This document shows, in pieces, positions 16,259-24,363 of a stretch of DNA of 45,497 bases. The stretch is taken from positions 1 to 45,497 of the forward strand of contig JALXBP010000111.1 of the NCBI GenBank assembly GCA_026991395.1, in the 5' to 3' direction. The notes below the pieces were generated by a model. It did not search any database. It saw only the letters and a program-made list of their open reading frames with translations, and was not told the origin of the DNA. The position numbers were made by a program, and so were the translations under genes. This DNA comes from Anaerolineae bacterium (lineage in GTDB: Bacteria; Chloroflexota; Anaerolineae; B4-G1; SLSP01). Numbering within the stretch: the stretch's first letter is position 1; the number at the start of each line of letters is the position of its first letter.

Positions 16259-16360
16259 TGCCTCCAACGGACCTTCAGAGAGGAGTATAGAGATTGGGTG
16301 TGAGCCTCCTGCACGGCCGCTCGCATCCCATTCATCGGAGACGCCTTTTCTTTGCCCCCT

Positions 16361-16388
16361 TTGCCCAATCGACATTCTTCGCTATCAT
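16361..16388 (+). promoter_or_regulatory. Likely promoter of the small membrane protein gene
   Basis: TTGCCC (16361-16366), 16 bases, then TATCAT (16383-16388), followed by AAGGAGG and the ATG at 16407. Moderate match to sigma70. Confidence 0.5.
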
Positions 16389-16406
16389 AGAACAAGGAGG
16401 CACAGT

Positions 16407-16817
16407 ATGGCGATCGAGCTGCTCTCTATTGTCGTCTTCACCTTCGCCGTCGGCCTGCTCGTGCTGGGAGCCATCACCTGGTGGCTGGAGCGCGGGCTGC
16501 GGCGCAACTTCGGCCTGGCGATGATGGCTGCCGCCCTGCTCATCGCGGCCTTCTACGCCTTCCTCGGCAGCCGGTGGTCCATCGCCCTCTTCGGGCACCT
16601 GGTCATCGCCGTCGATCTGCCGCGGCTGATGTTCACCGCCCTGATCGACACGGTGGGCGTCGTCCTGGGACTGGGCATGGCCGCAGCGATCTTCCTCTGG
16701 GCATCGCGCCACCTCGTCCATCCCGCTGTCGGCGAGCGGCAACTGGCCGCCATCCTTGCCGTCATCCTCGCCCTCGGCCTGCTGCTCAGTTGGGTTGCCG
16801 TCCTGATGAGCCGCTGA
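16407..16817 (+). CDS. Small four-helix membrane protein of unknown function
   Basis: 136 residues with four likely membrane helices: about residues 5-27 (LLSIVVFTFAVGLLVLGAI), 36-56 (LAMMAAALLIAAFYAFL), 77-102 (LMFTALIDTVGVVLGLGMAAAI) and 112-133 (LAAILAVILALGLLLSWVAV). Short charged loops separate them (ERGLRRN after helix 1, RHLVHPAVGERQ after helix 3). I recognise no family or active-site motif. Good ribosome site AAGGAGG nine bases before the ATG and a plausible promoter at 16361-16388 support expression. It is followed by the heptamer repeat cluster and dgt on the same strand, so it may be co-transcribed with dgt, but no functional link is implied. Confidence 0.75.
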   Translation: MAIELLSIVVFTFAVGLLVLGAITWWLERGLRRNFGLAMMAAALLIAAFYAFLGSRWSIALFGHLVIAVDLPRLMFTALIDTVGVVLGLGMAAAIFLWASRHLVHPAVGERQLAAILAVILALGLLLSWVAVLMSR

Positions 16818-16833
16818 TATCCTGTGCGTCCGA

Positions 16834-16882
16834 AACACGCAACACGCAATACGGAACACGCAACACGGAATACACAACACGC
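16834..16882. repeat. Tandem heptamer repeat AAYACGS, seven copies
   Basis: Seven head-to-tail heptamers (AACACGC, AACACGC, AATACGG, AACACGC, AACACGG, AATACAC, AACACGC) occupy the gap between the membrane protein gene and dgt. Same family as 1714-1748. Copies vary only at the third base and the last two bases. Confidence 0.85.
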
Positions 16883-16914
16883 CGACGTCATCCGTCATCC
16901 TAAGGAGGAATCTG

Positions 16915-18072
16915 ATGATCCACACCCGTGAGGATTACGAAGCCATGGAGGACCAACTCCTCGCCCCTTACGCCCTGCGTAGCCGCCTTTCGCGCGGGCG
17001 CGAGTACCCTGAGCCAGAGCATCCCTACCGCAGCGCCTTCCAGCGGGACCGGGAACGCATCCTGCACACGACCGCCTTCCGCCGCCTGGAGTACAAAACC
17101 CAGGTCTTCATCATCCACGAGGGCGACTACTACCGCACACGCCTGACCCATACGCTGGAAGTCGCCCAGATCGGGCGGGCAATGGCCCGCGCCCTGGGGG
17201 CCAACGAGGACCTGGTCGAGGCCATCTGCCTGGCCCACGACCTCGGCCATCCGCCCTTCGGGCACGCGGGCGAGGCGACGCTCAACCGGCTGATGGCCGA
17301 CCACGGCGGCTTCAATCACAACGTCCAGTCGCTGCGCATCGTGGAAAAGCTGGAGCGCCGCTATCCCGACTTCCCCGGACTCAACCTGACGTGGGAGACG
17401 CGCGAGGGGATGGTCAAGCACGAGACGGAATACGACCGCTCCGACGCCTCGCGCTTCGAGCCGGACAAGCGCGGTTCGCTGGAAGCGCAGCTTGCCAATC
17501 CCGCCGACGAACTGGCCTACACCGCCCACGATCTCGACGACGGCCTGCGTTCCGGACTCCTCCATCCGCGCGACCTGGAGGGCGTGCGCTGGTGGCAGCG
17601 GCTGAAGGAGAGCCTCGGCTGGGACGGGAGCAACTTCGACGAGATGCTCCGCCATCGGCTGGTGCGTCGGCTCCTCGGCCTCCTGATTACCGACCTCATC
17701 CAGGAGACGAGCCGACGGCTGGACGAAGCCGGTTGCGCCTCGCCGAACGATGTGCGCTCGCTGCCGGAGAATGTCGTCGCCCTTCCGGCGGAGACGGCGG
17801 CGATGACCCGCGAACTGAAGCGCTTCCTCTACGAAAACCTCTACTACCACCCGCGCGTCGTGCGCATGCAGACGAAGGCCGAGCGCGTCCTGGAAGCACT
17901 CTTCGAAGCCTACATCGCCGAACCGCGCCAGCTTCCGCGGGAGGTGCAGGCGCAGATCGAGGCCGGCGATCGCCCCTTCCACCGCGTCGTCTGCGACTAC
18001 ATCGCCGGAATGACCGACCGCTACGCTCTGCAGGAGTACGCCAAGCTCTTCGATCCCAACGTCAAAGTCTGA
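16915..18072 (+). CDS. dgt: Deoxyguanosinetriphosphate triphosphohydrolase-like HD protein (dGTPase)
   Basis: 385 residues. The conserved opening RDRERILHTTAFRRLEYKTQVF (about residues 38-59) leads to the HD metal site: RLTHTLEVAQIGRA (His about residue 77) and CLAHDLGHPPFGHAGE (His-Asp about 108-109), then GGFNHNVQSLRIVEKLE. This is the standard layout of bacterial dGTPases, which split dNTPs into deoxynucleoside and triphosphate and so trim dNTP pools; some members restrict phage replication. The shorter type, about 380 residues, is common outside the enterobacteria. The ATG at 16915 has AAGGAGGAATCTG upstream. The gene ends before a bidirectional hairpin at 18102-18121. Confidence 0.93.
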   Translation: MIHTREDYEAMEDQLLAPYALRSRLSRGREYPEPEHPYRSAFQRDRERILHTTAFRRLEYKTQVFIIHEGDYYRTRLTHTLEVAQIGRAMARALGANEDLVEAICLAHDLGHPPFGHAGEATLNRLMADHGGFNHNVQSLRIVEKLERRYPDFPGLNLTWETREGMVKHETEYDRSDASRFEPDKRGSLEAQLANPADELAYTAHDLDDGLRSGLLHPRDLEGVRWWQRLKESLGWDGSNFDEMLRHRLVRRLLGLLITDLIQETSRRLDEAGCASPNDVRSLPENVVALPAETAAMTRELKRFLYENLYYHPRVVRMQTKAERVLEALFEAYIAEPRQLPREVQAQIEAGDRPFHRVVCDYIAGMTDRYALQEYAKLFDPNVKV

Positions 18073-18101
18073 CCGCCCCCGCAGAACGCCCCATAGTCAA
18101 A

Positions 18102-18121
18102 GCCCCCTGGTCTCAGGGGGC
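18102..18121. terminator. Bidirectional terminator hairpin between dgt and the mevalonate operon
   Basis: GCCCCCTG (18102-18109) pairs with CAGGGGGC (18114-18121) around GTCT. It lies between two convergent transcripts. The tail is TTGGGG on the plus strand and TTTGACT on the minus strand, so T-runs are short and efficiency may be modest. Confidence 0.65.
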
Positions 18122-18167
18122 TTGGGGAAAGAGCCGCGTGGAGCAACGCGCCGCGTTACGCGCCGCG

Positions 18168-18566
18168 CTACAGCATCGGGCGGAACTTGTAGCCGTAGAT
18201 GATCGTCCCCTCCTCGCCACGGGCGCGGAGCTTGCGCGTAACCATCTCCACCTTCATCCCGATCTCCACCTCGTCCGGGGCGACGTCGGTCAGTTGGGCG
18301 GTAACCATCGGCCCCTCCTCCAGCTTGACGAGCGCCACGGTGTAGGGGACGTAGGCTTCGAAGCCCTCCGGCGGGCTGTAGACGGTGCTGAAGCTGTAGA
18401 CCTCGCCCCGTCCGCTGAGCGGCTTCGGCTCCTTGGCCGGTTTGCCGCACTCCGGGCAGATGTCGCGCGGCGGGAAGATGACCGCGCCGCAGTGAGGGCA
18501 GACCTCGCCCTCCAGCCGGTAACGCTGTCCACGCAGACGCCAGTTGTCGGCTACCTTCTCGATCAT
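18168..18566 (-). CDS. DUF35 zinc-ribbon/OB-fold protein (thiolase-HMG-CoA synthase partner)
   Basis: 132 residues from the ATG at 18566, which has GAGGAGG upstream. The N-terminal zinc ribbon is CPHC (about residues 23-26) and CPEC (about 38-41), joined by GAVIFPPRDI, and an OB-fold follows (GRGEVYSFSTVYSPPEGFEAYVPYTVALVKLEEG). This is the DUF35 family. In archaea the homologous protein bridges acetoacetyl-CoA thiolase and HMG-CoA synthase in one complex that channels acetoacetyl-CoA. Its place directly after the thiolase and HMG-CoA synthase genes here supports the same role. Last gene of the operon; its stop lies in a short tandem repeat (ACGCGCCGCGTT and a near copy, 18147-18171). Confidence 0.88.
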   Translation of the reverse strand: MIEKVADNWRLRGQRYRLEGEVCPHCGAVIFPPRDICPECGKPAKEPKPLSGRGEVYSFSTVYSPPEGFEAYVPYTVALVKLEEGPMVTAQLTDVAPDEVEIGMKVEMVTRKLRARGEEGTIIYGYKFRPML

Positions 18567-18589
18567 CGCAGAACCTCCTCTTCTTGCTT

Positions 18590-19747
18590 TCAGACCATTC
18601 GTTCCAGAATGTGGGTGATGATGGTCGCGCCGCTGCCGCCGATGTTCTGCGTCATCCCCAAGCGGGCGTTGGGAATCTGGTTCGCGCCCGCCAGGCCGCG
18701 CAGTTGCAGCGCCGCTTCCACGACCTGATACATCCCCGTCGCGCCGACGGGGTGCCCCCGTGCCTTCAGCCCGCCCATCGTGGCGATGGGGATGCGCCCC
18801 GTGCGGGTGATCTCGCCCTCCACGGCCAGCGCCACGCCGCGCCCGCGCTCGGCGAAGCCCGCCGCCTCCAGACTGAGCGCCGACATAATCGTGAAGGCAT
18901 CGTGCAGTTCGAAGAAATCGATCGCCTCCGGCCCGACCCCCGCCGCCTCGTAGGCCTTGCGCGCCGAAAGCCGCGCCGCTTCCAGCGCCAGCGGGTCCTT
19001 GCGGTCGTGGACGGCGACGGGCGCGGTCGCCACCGCCGAGGCGCGGATGAGCACCGGCGCGGGGCTGAGCGTGCGGGCGTAGTCCGCAGGCGCGAGGACG
19101 ACCGCCGCCGCCCCGTCGCTGACGGGCGAGGCATCGAGCAGCCCGACCGGGGTGGCGATCATCGGGGCCTTGGCGTACTTCTCCGGCGTGATGCGGAGGT
19201 GGAACATTGCGTTGGGATTGTTCATCGCGTTCTCGTGCGCGACGACGGCGAAGTTGGCGAAATCCTCCCGCTTCCAGCCGTACTCGTGCATGTAGCGGCG
19301 CATCAGCAGGGCGTTGAGGGCGACGAAGGAGACGCCCTGGCTCACCTCGTATTCCGCATCCGCCGCCATCGCCAGGGCGGAGGTCGTCTCGCGCCCGGAG
19401 GTGTCGAGCATCTTCTCCACGCCGACGACGAGGACGAGGTCGGCCATCCCGCTGGCAACGGCCAGCGTCCCCACGCGCAGCGCGGCGGAGCCGGAGGCGC
19501 AGGCGGCCTCGATCTTCATCGCCTCCACGCCGCGCAGCCCCAACGCATCGGCGACGAGTGCGCCCAAGTGCTCCTGCCCGGTGATCTCGCCGGACATCAT
19601 ATTGCCCACGTAGAGGGCGTCCACCTTCTCCAGGTTGGCATCGCGCAGCGCCGCCAGGGATGCCTGAAGGGCCAGGTCGCGGATGCCCAGCGACCAGTGT
19701 TCGCCGACCTTCGTCTGTCCAATGCCGATGATGGCGACCTTTCGCAA
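18590..19747 (-). CDS. Thiolase family protein (archaeal/SCP2-type acetoacetyl-CoA thiolase)
   Basis: 385 residues. The nucleophilic cysteine is in EAACASGSAAL (about residue 84), the HDAF motif in FFELHDAFTIMSAL (His about 289) and the GHP motif in KARGHPVGATGMYQ (His about 336). The C-terminal CxG of classical thiolases is replaced by NIGGSG, as in SCP2-type and archaeal thiolases. The likely reaction is condensation of two acetyl-CoA to acetoacetyl-CoA, the first step of the mevalonate pathway. It lies 10 bases after the HMG-CoA synthase stop and 23 bases before DUF35, all on one strand. A role in fatty-acid breakdown is possible but less likely in this context. Confidence 0.9.
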   Translation of the reverse strand: MRKVAIIGIGQTKVGEHWSLGIRDLALQASLAALRDANLEKVDALYVGNMMSGEITGQEHLGALVADALGLRGVEAMKIEAACASGSAALRVGTLAVASGMADLVLVVGVEKMLDTSGRETTSALAMAADAEYEVSQGVSFVALNALLMRRYMHEYGWKREDFANFAVVAHENAMNNPNAMFHLRITPEKYAKAPMIATPVGLLDASPVSDGAAAVVLAPADYARTLSPAPVLIRASAVATAPVAVHDRKDPLALEAARLSARKAYEAAGVGPEAIDFFELHDAFTIMSALSLEAAGFAERGRGVALAVEGEITRTGRIPIATMGGLKARGHPVGATGMYQVVEAALQLRGLAGANQIPNARLGMTQNIGGSGATIITHILERMV

Positions 19748-19757
19748 GGGACACCTC

Positions 19758-20819
19758 CTACTTCATCAGGATTTTGCCGCGATAGCGGACGTAGAGCGCG
19801 TAGTCGATCTCCACGCGGCGGCGGATGTACGCCTCCACCGTGGGGGCGAGGTCGCGCCGCGCCTCGATCTTCTCCGTAACCTCCCAGACGAAGGCGTCGG
19901 AGCCTGCGCCGGAGCCGAAGCTGACCAGCAGGATGCGGTCGCCGGGGCGGGCCACGTCTAACGTGGCCGAGAAGCCGGTGATCGCCGCGCCCGCGTAGGT
20001 GTTGCCGATGCGGCCGCTGAGCAGGCCGGGCGCGATCTGCTCCGGCGTGAAGCCGAGCCGCTTCGCCACGCGGCGGGGGAACTTGACGTTGGGCTGGTGG
20101 AAGACGGCGTAGCGGAAGTCGGCGGCGGTCATCCCCATCGCTTCCATCAGCGCCCGCGCCGCCGATTCGATGTGGTGGAAGTAGGCCGGTTCGCCGGTGA
20201 AGCGCCCGCCGTGGCGCGGGTAGTGCTGGTAGGCCCGCCGCCAGAAGTCGGGCGTGTCGGTTACGTAGGAAAGCGAGCCGAGACAACGGGCCAGGGCCTC
20301 CTCCGCCGGGCCGACGATGAAGGCGGTACCGCCGCTGGCCGCCGTGTACTCCAGTTGGTCGCCGGGGCGTCCCTGCGCCGTGTCGGCCCCGATGGCGAGC
20401 GCGTAGTCACCCATCTCCGAGCCGACCAGCCCCATCGCCGCCTGCAGTGCCTCGGTGCCGGCCTTGCAGGCGAACTCGAAATCCGCCGCCAGATGCCACG
20501 GCGTCGCGCCGATGGCCTCCGCGACGAGCGTCGATGCCGGTTTGACGGCGTAAGGCGGGGATTCGCTCCCCACCCAGACAGCCTGCAGTGCCTGCGAGGG
20601 GATACCGGCGCGGGCCAAGGCGTTCCGCGCCGCCTCTATGGCGATGGTAACCGTATCTTCGTCCAGCCCGGCGACCGCCTTCTCCTCGACGGGGCCGCGC
20701 CCGCCGCCCTTCCAGACGCGGGCGATCTCCGCGTCGGACAGGCGATACATCGGAATGTAGGAGCCGTAGCCGACGATGCCCACGGCCCGACGGGACCGCA
20801 TCACTTTGACCTCTCCCAT
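19758..20819 (-). CDS. mvaS: Hydroxymethylglutaryl-CoA synthase (archaeal type)
   Basis: 353 residues from the ATG at 20819, chosen for AGGAGG five bases upstream; an internal ATG at 20801 is also possible. The protein opens [15 protein letters not shown]. The catalytic Glu is likely in [15 protein letters not shown], the Cys in [15 protein letters not shown] (about residue 117) and the His in [16 protein letters not shown] (about 241). GNTYAGAA near the end is also typical. The enzyme joins acetyl-CoA and acetoacetyl-CoA to HMG-CoA. Length and motifs resemble the archaeal enzyme (about 350 residues) rather than the longer eukaryotic form. It lies eight bases after HMG-CoA reductase and ten before the thiolase. 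Confidence 0.93.
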   Translation of the reverse strand: MGEVKVMRSRRAVGIVGYGSYIPMYRLSDAEIARVWKGGGRGPVEEKAVAGLDEDTVTIAIEAARNALARAGIPSQALQAVWVGSESPPYAVKPASTLVAEAIGATPWHLAADFEFACKAGTEALQAAMGLVGSEMGDYALAIGADTAQGRPGDQLEYTAASGGTAFIVGPAEEALARCLGSLSYVTDTPDFWRRAYQHYPRHGGRFTGEPAYFHHIESAARALMEAMGMTAADFRYAVFHQPNVKFPRRVAKRLGFTPEQIAPGLLSGRIGNTYAGAAITGFSATLDVARPGDRILLVSFGSGAGSDAFVWEVTEKIEARRDLAPTVEAYIRRRVEIDYALYVRYRGKILMK

Positions 20820-20827
20820 AGCACCTC

Positions 20828-22102
20828 CTACCGCGTTCGTTCTTCCAGGATGCGCCGCGCTTCGTCGATGCGCACGATACCGCGCTCGACCATCGCCTCG
20901 GCGACGAGGTCGATCAACTCGCCCCTGGCTCCGGCGGCGATGGCGACCTGCCGCGCGTGCAGCGTCATATGGCCGCGCTGGATGCCCTCCGTCGCCAGTG
21001 CCCGCAGCGCGGCGAAGTTCTGCGCCAGCCCCACGCTGACGATGATCTGCGCCAACGCCGCCGCCGTCTCCACGCCGAGCACCTTGAGCGCGGTGCGCAC
21101 GGTCGGATGGACGCGCGTCGCGCCGCCGACGATGCCCACCGCCATCGGCATCTCTAACGTGCCGACGAGATGGCCGCGCCCGTCGCGCCGCCAGGTGCTC
21201 AGACTGGTGTAGCGCCCGTCGCGGGCGGCGTAGGCGTGTGCCCCCGCCTCGACGGCCCGCCAGTCGTTGCCCGTCGCCACGACGACGGCGTCCACGCCGT
21301 TCATAATCCCCTTGTTGTGCGTCGCGGCGCGGTAGGGATCGGCAGCGGCGAAGGCCCAGGCCGCCTCGATCCCCTCGGCGACGGCTTCGCCGGAGAAATC
21401 GTCGAAGGCCAGCGCCTCCTCGGGGATGACGACGCGGGCGCGGGTGAGGCGGTGGTCGGCGAGGTTGCTGAGGATGCGCAGGAAGACCCGTCCGCCGCTC
21501 AGCGCCTCGATGCGCGGGGCAAGCCGTTCGCAGGCGGTGTTGACGGCGTTGGCCCCCATCGCGTCGCGCACATCGTAGAGCAGGTGGATGACGACCATCG
21601 GGCCGCGCGGCGAGTCGAGGACGCGCACCTCCAGCCCGCGAGCGCCGCCGCCCAGCCGCAGGAGGACGGGATCGACCTCGTTGGCGGCGGCGAGCAGCGC
21701 CTCGCGCTCGGCGAGGATATCCACCCGCGCCTGCCACGGGTCGGGCGCATCCACGACCTGAATCTGTCCGATCATCACCGGCTCATCGCTGTTGGCGAAG
21801 AAGCCGCCGCCCGCGCGGGCGATCTTGGCCGCCAGCGAGGCCCCGGCGACGACCGACGGCTCCTCGATCGCCATCGGGACGAGTACCTCGCGCCCGTTGA
21901 CGATGAAGTTGGTGGCGATCCCCAAGGGCAGGCTGTGCAGGCCGACGACGTTCTCGATCATATGGTCGGCGACCTCCGCCGGAAGCCCGGCGGCCAGCGC
22001 CTCGATCTCGGCCTCGTCCAGCGCGGCAAGCGCCGCCAGTTTTTGGCGGCGTTCTTCCAGGGAGAGATTGTAGAATCCGGCAATGCGGGACGTTTTGCTC
22101 AT
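20828..22102 (-). CDS. mvaA: Hydroxymethylglutaryl-CoA reductase, class II
   Basis: 424 residues, the length of class II (Pseudomonas mevalonii-type) HMG-CoA reductase. Catalytic residues are visible: Glu in [14 protein letters not shown] (about residue 80), Lys in [12 protein letters not shown] (about 264), Asp in [12 protein letters not shown] (about 280) and the C-terminal His in [11 protein letters not shown] (about 378-383). The N-terminus ([16 protein letters not shown]) is also class II-like. It reduces HMG-CoA to mevalonate or, in degraders, works in reverse. Clustering with HMG-CoA synthase and thiolase favours synthesis of isoprenoids. First gene of the operon; GGAGGGAAGAGC precedes the ATG, and the -10 at 22126-22131 gives a very short leader. 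Confidence 0.95.
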   Translation of the reverse strand: MSKTSRIAGFYNLSLEERRQKLAALAALDEAEIEALAAGLPAEVADHMIENVVGLHSLPLGIATNFIVNGREVLVPMAIEEPSVVAGASLAAKIARAGGGFFANSDEPVMIGQIQVVDAPDPWQARVDILAEREALLAAANEVDPVLLRLGGGARGLEVRVLDSPRGPMVVIHLLYDVRDAMGANAVNTACERLAPRIEALSGGRVFLRILSNLADHRLTRARVVIPEEALAFDDFSGEAVAEGIEAAWAFAAADPYRAATHNKGIMNGVDAVVVATGNDWRAVEAGAHAYAARDGRYTSLSTWRRDGRGHLVGTLEMPMAVGIVGGATRVHPTVRTALKVLGVETAAALAQIIVSVGLAQNFAALRALATEGIQRGHMTLHARQVAIAAGARGELIDLVAEAMVERGIVRIDEARRILEERTR

Positions 22103-22125
22103 GCTCTTCCCTCCGTGCGGCCTTC

Positions 22126-22134
22126 ATCATACCA
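22126..22134 (-). promoter_or_regulatory. Extended -10 promoter of the mevalonate operon
   Basis: Minus strand TGGTATGAT, an extended -10, 24 bases before the mvaA start. It is preceded by CGCCG, giving CGCCGTGGTATGAT; the same 14 bases with one change stand before the glycosyltransferase gene at 31705. Confidence 0.65.
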
Positions 22135-22180
22135 CGGCGAAGCTCTCAAAAACTATCAACTGCCGCCGGGGACAACTTCG

Positions 22181-22208
22181 TTGTCTCCATCCCCCTTTGT
22201 GGTAGAGT
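22181..22208 (+). promoter_or_regulatory. Likely promoter of the tandem solute-binding protein gene
   Basis: TTGTCT (22181-22186), 16 bases, TAGAGT (22203-22208), the latter preceded by TGG. A small hairpin ACAAC-TTC-GTTGT (22172-22184) overlaps the -35 box. Confidence 0.5.
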
Positions 22209-22237
22209 GGCGGCACCATCCGGAAGGGGGTTCGTGT

Positions 22238-23935
22238 ATGCGGCGAATTGCGTGGTTGTGGCTGGTGCTTCTTCTGCTGAGTGCGGCGCTGGGTGGCTGC
22301 GCCAAGCTGCAGGAGGTGCTTCCCCAAGCAGAGCAGCCGGTGGAGGACCCGCTTCGGCTCTACCCCACCCCCACCCCCTGGCCGACGGCCCTTTCCACCG
22401 CCGCCCGCATCCGCGAACGCGGCACGATGATCGTCGGCATCCGCTATGACCTCGAACCGCTCTCCTACATCGACAGCACAGGGCGGCCCGCCGGGCTGGA
22501 GGTCGATCTGGCCCACGAACTGGCCCGCCGCTGGCTCGGCGACGCCTCCGCCGTCGAGTTTCGGCAGGTCCGCTCCGACACCGCCTTCCACCACTTGGAG
22601 CAGGGCGATGTCGATTTCGTCCTCGCCGGTATCGTGCACACGCAGGAGGCGGAGGACAAGGCGGATTTCGGGCCGGTTTACTTCTGGGACGGGATGGCCA
22701 TCCTTACCTTCCCGGAGACGAATATCACCGCCTTAGGCGATCTGGCGGGACACACGGTCGGCGTCCTCGGCTGGACGGAGAGCGAGCAAGCCCTGCGGGC
22801 GGCCACCGACATCTCCCTGACCGTCGAGAGCTTCGACACCTTTTCGGAGACGGTCGCCGCGCTGGAACATCGCCAGATCGAAGCCTACGTCGATCTCCGC
22901 CACCGTCTGGAGCGAGCCAGACGCGCCGTCCCCGCCTCGATCATCGTCGGGCAGTTCACCTTCCTCCCCGTTACCCCGCTCTATCCGGAAAACGATCCCT
23001 TCTTCGCCAATCTGCTCACCCTCACCTTCCAGGATATGGCCCGCGACGGCACCCGCGACCAACTCTACGCGCGGTGGCTGCCCAACAGCGCCCCGCCTTC
23101 CCCGCCGCCGTGGCCGGGCGAGATCGCCGCGCCGCCTTTGAGCCAGGCTCCCCGCGATCGCGCGCCGGGCGGGCTGCTCGACGGCGTCCGGCAGCGCGGC
23201 GTGCTGGAGGTCGGCTACCTCCCTCAACATTGGCCCTACAGCGCCGACCGCGGCGATGGCGTGCAGACGGGCTTCGAAGTCCACCTCATCGAGCGGGTAG
23301 CGGAGCGGTGGTTCGGCTCACGGCAGGCTGTAACCTTCGTGCCGGTTACGGAGGAGGATGCGCTCAACCGCCTGCAGCAGGGGGAGATCGACCTCCTCTT
23401 GGGCGGATGGATCCATACCCGCGAGGGCGAACTGCAGTACGACTACAGCCTGACGATCTTCGATGACGGCGTGAGCCTCCTCTCGCCCGCCGCGGACCCC
23501 GTCCCGACGCCGGAGGCGCTGGAAGGACGGACGGCGGGGGTCATTGCCGGCAGCGCGGGGGAGATGGCGTTGCCCACGCTGAACGCGCGACTTGGCACGG
23601 TCATCAACGTGGCGACCTATCCCGACGTGGAGACGGCGGTAGAGGCACTGCAGCGGGGTGAGATCGCGGCCATCCTCGCCGAACGTTGGCTCCTCCTCGA
23701 TCCCTTCTACCACGTCGGCGGCTTCTACCTCAGCGACGAGCGCTTCACCACGCGCCCCGTCGCCTACGTCGTGCCGCAGGGGAACAGCGACTTCCTCGAT
23801 CTGCTCGATCTGACGCTGGCCTCGCTCCGCGCGGACGGCACCTACGAGGAACTCTACCGCCTGTGGTTCGACGACCCCATCCCGCCCGCCGATCCCTGGC
23901 CCGGCGCGCCGGTGATCCCCCTCTCGTTGCATTAG
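22238..23935 (+). CDS. Lipoprotein with two tandem family-3 solute-binding domains
   Basis: 565 residues from the ATG at 22238 (GGAAGGGGG upstream). A lipoprotein signal ends in LGGC (Cys about residue 22). After a proline-rich linker comes a first SBP_bac_3 domain (about residues 55-285: RIRERGTMIVGIRYDLEPLSYID, then VEFRQVRSDTAFHHLEQGDVDFVLAGI). A second domain follows another linker (about 310-550: VRQRGVLEVGYLPQHWPYSA, then VTEEDALNRLQQGEIDLLLGG). Each domain has the family's opening strand and a hinge pattern. Such proteins bind polar amino acids or similar ligands. No amino-acid permease is adjacent, so it may serve a distant transporter or act as a receptor. The end overlaps the convergent Nudix gene by four bases. 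Confidence 0.88.
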   Translation: MRRIAWLWLVLLLLSAALGGCAKLQEVLPQAEQPVEDPLRLYPTPTPWPTALSTAARIRERGTMIVGIRYDLEPLSYIDSTGRPAGLEVDLAHELARRWLGDASAVEFRQVRSDTAFHHLEQGDVDFVLAGIVHTQEAEDKADFGPVYFWDGMAILTFPETNITALGDLAGHTVGVLGWTESEQALRAATDISLTVESFDTFSETVAALEHRQIEAYVDLRHRLERARRAVPASIIVGQFTFLPVTPLYPENDPFFANLLTLTFQDMARDGTRDQLYARWLPNSAPPSPPPWPGEIAAPPLSQAPRDRAPGGLLDGVRQRGVLEVGYLPQHWPYSADRGDGVQTGFEVHLIERVAERWFGSRQAVTFVPVTEEDALNRLQQGEIDLLLGGWIHTREGELQYDYSLTIFDDGVSLLSPAADPVPTPEALEGRTAGVIAGSAGEMALPTLNARLGTVINVATYPDVETAVEALQRGEIAAILAERWLLLDPFYHVGGFYLSDERFTTRPVAYVVPQGNSDFLDLLDLTLASLRADGTYEELYRLWFDDPIPPADPWPGAPVIPLSLH

Positions 23936-24363
23936 GAGGCGCGGCGCACAGGCGGCGTCTCCTGCCGACGGTAGAGCGGCTTCGGGTGCACCGAGAGCGC
24001 ATCGCGGATGCGCTCCACGTGCTTGGGGAGCGTGTTGGCCGGGAGCGCATCGGGCGGGAAATAGGCGCAGCGGCTCGCCTCCTCCGTCGGACGGAGCCTC
24101 CCTCCGACGACGCGGCAGCGGAACGTGAGGACGAGATCATCGCTGTAGCTCTTCAGGTAGAAGCCGAGCAGCCTCTCGACGACGACCTGCAGGCCGCACT
24201 CCTCGCGCACCTCGCGCACGACCGCCTCGTTGGGCAATTCGCCCCGTTCCACCCCGCCGCCGGGCAGGTTCCACCACGGCATATCGCGGCGCAGGCAGAG
24301 CAGCACGCGCCCCGCCTCATCGGTGATGACGGCGAAGGCTCCCAAGGTGAAGGCAGCGCCCAT
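23932..24363 (-). CDS. Nudix hydrolase
   Basis: 143 residues from the ATG at 24363. The Nudix box is complete: GGGVERGELPNEAVVREVREECGL (G-x5-E-x7-REVREE, about residues 34-57), seen after WWNLPGG. Nudix enzymes hydrolyse nucleoside diphosphate-linked compounds using Mg2+; the exact substrate cannot be read from sequence. The start codon shares a base with the stop of the ABC ATPase (TGATG), so translation is coupled. The C-terminal region has no extra domain. Grouping with an ABC ATPase and a membrane methyltransferase-like protein is unusual and gives no clear substrate hint. Confidence 0.9.
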   Translation of the reverse strand: MGAAFTLGAFAVITDEAGRVLLCLRRDMPWWNLPGGGVERGELPNEAVVREVREECGLQVVVERLLGFYLKSYSDDLVLTFRCRVVGGRLRPTEEASRCAYFPPDALPANTLPKHVERIRDALSVHPKPLYRRQETPPVRRAS

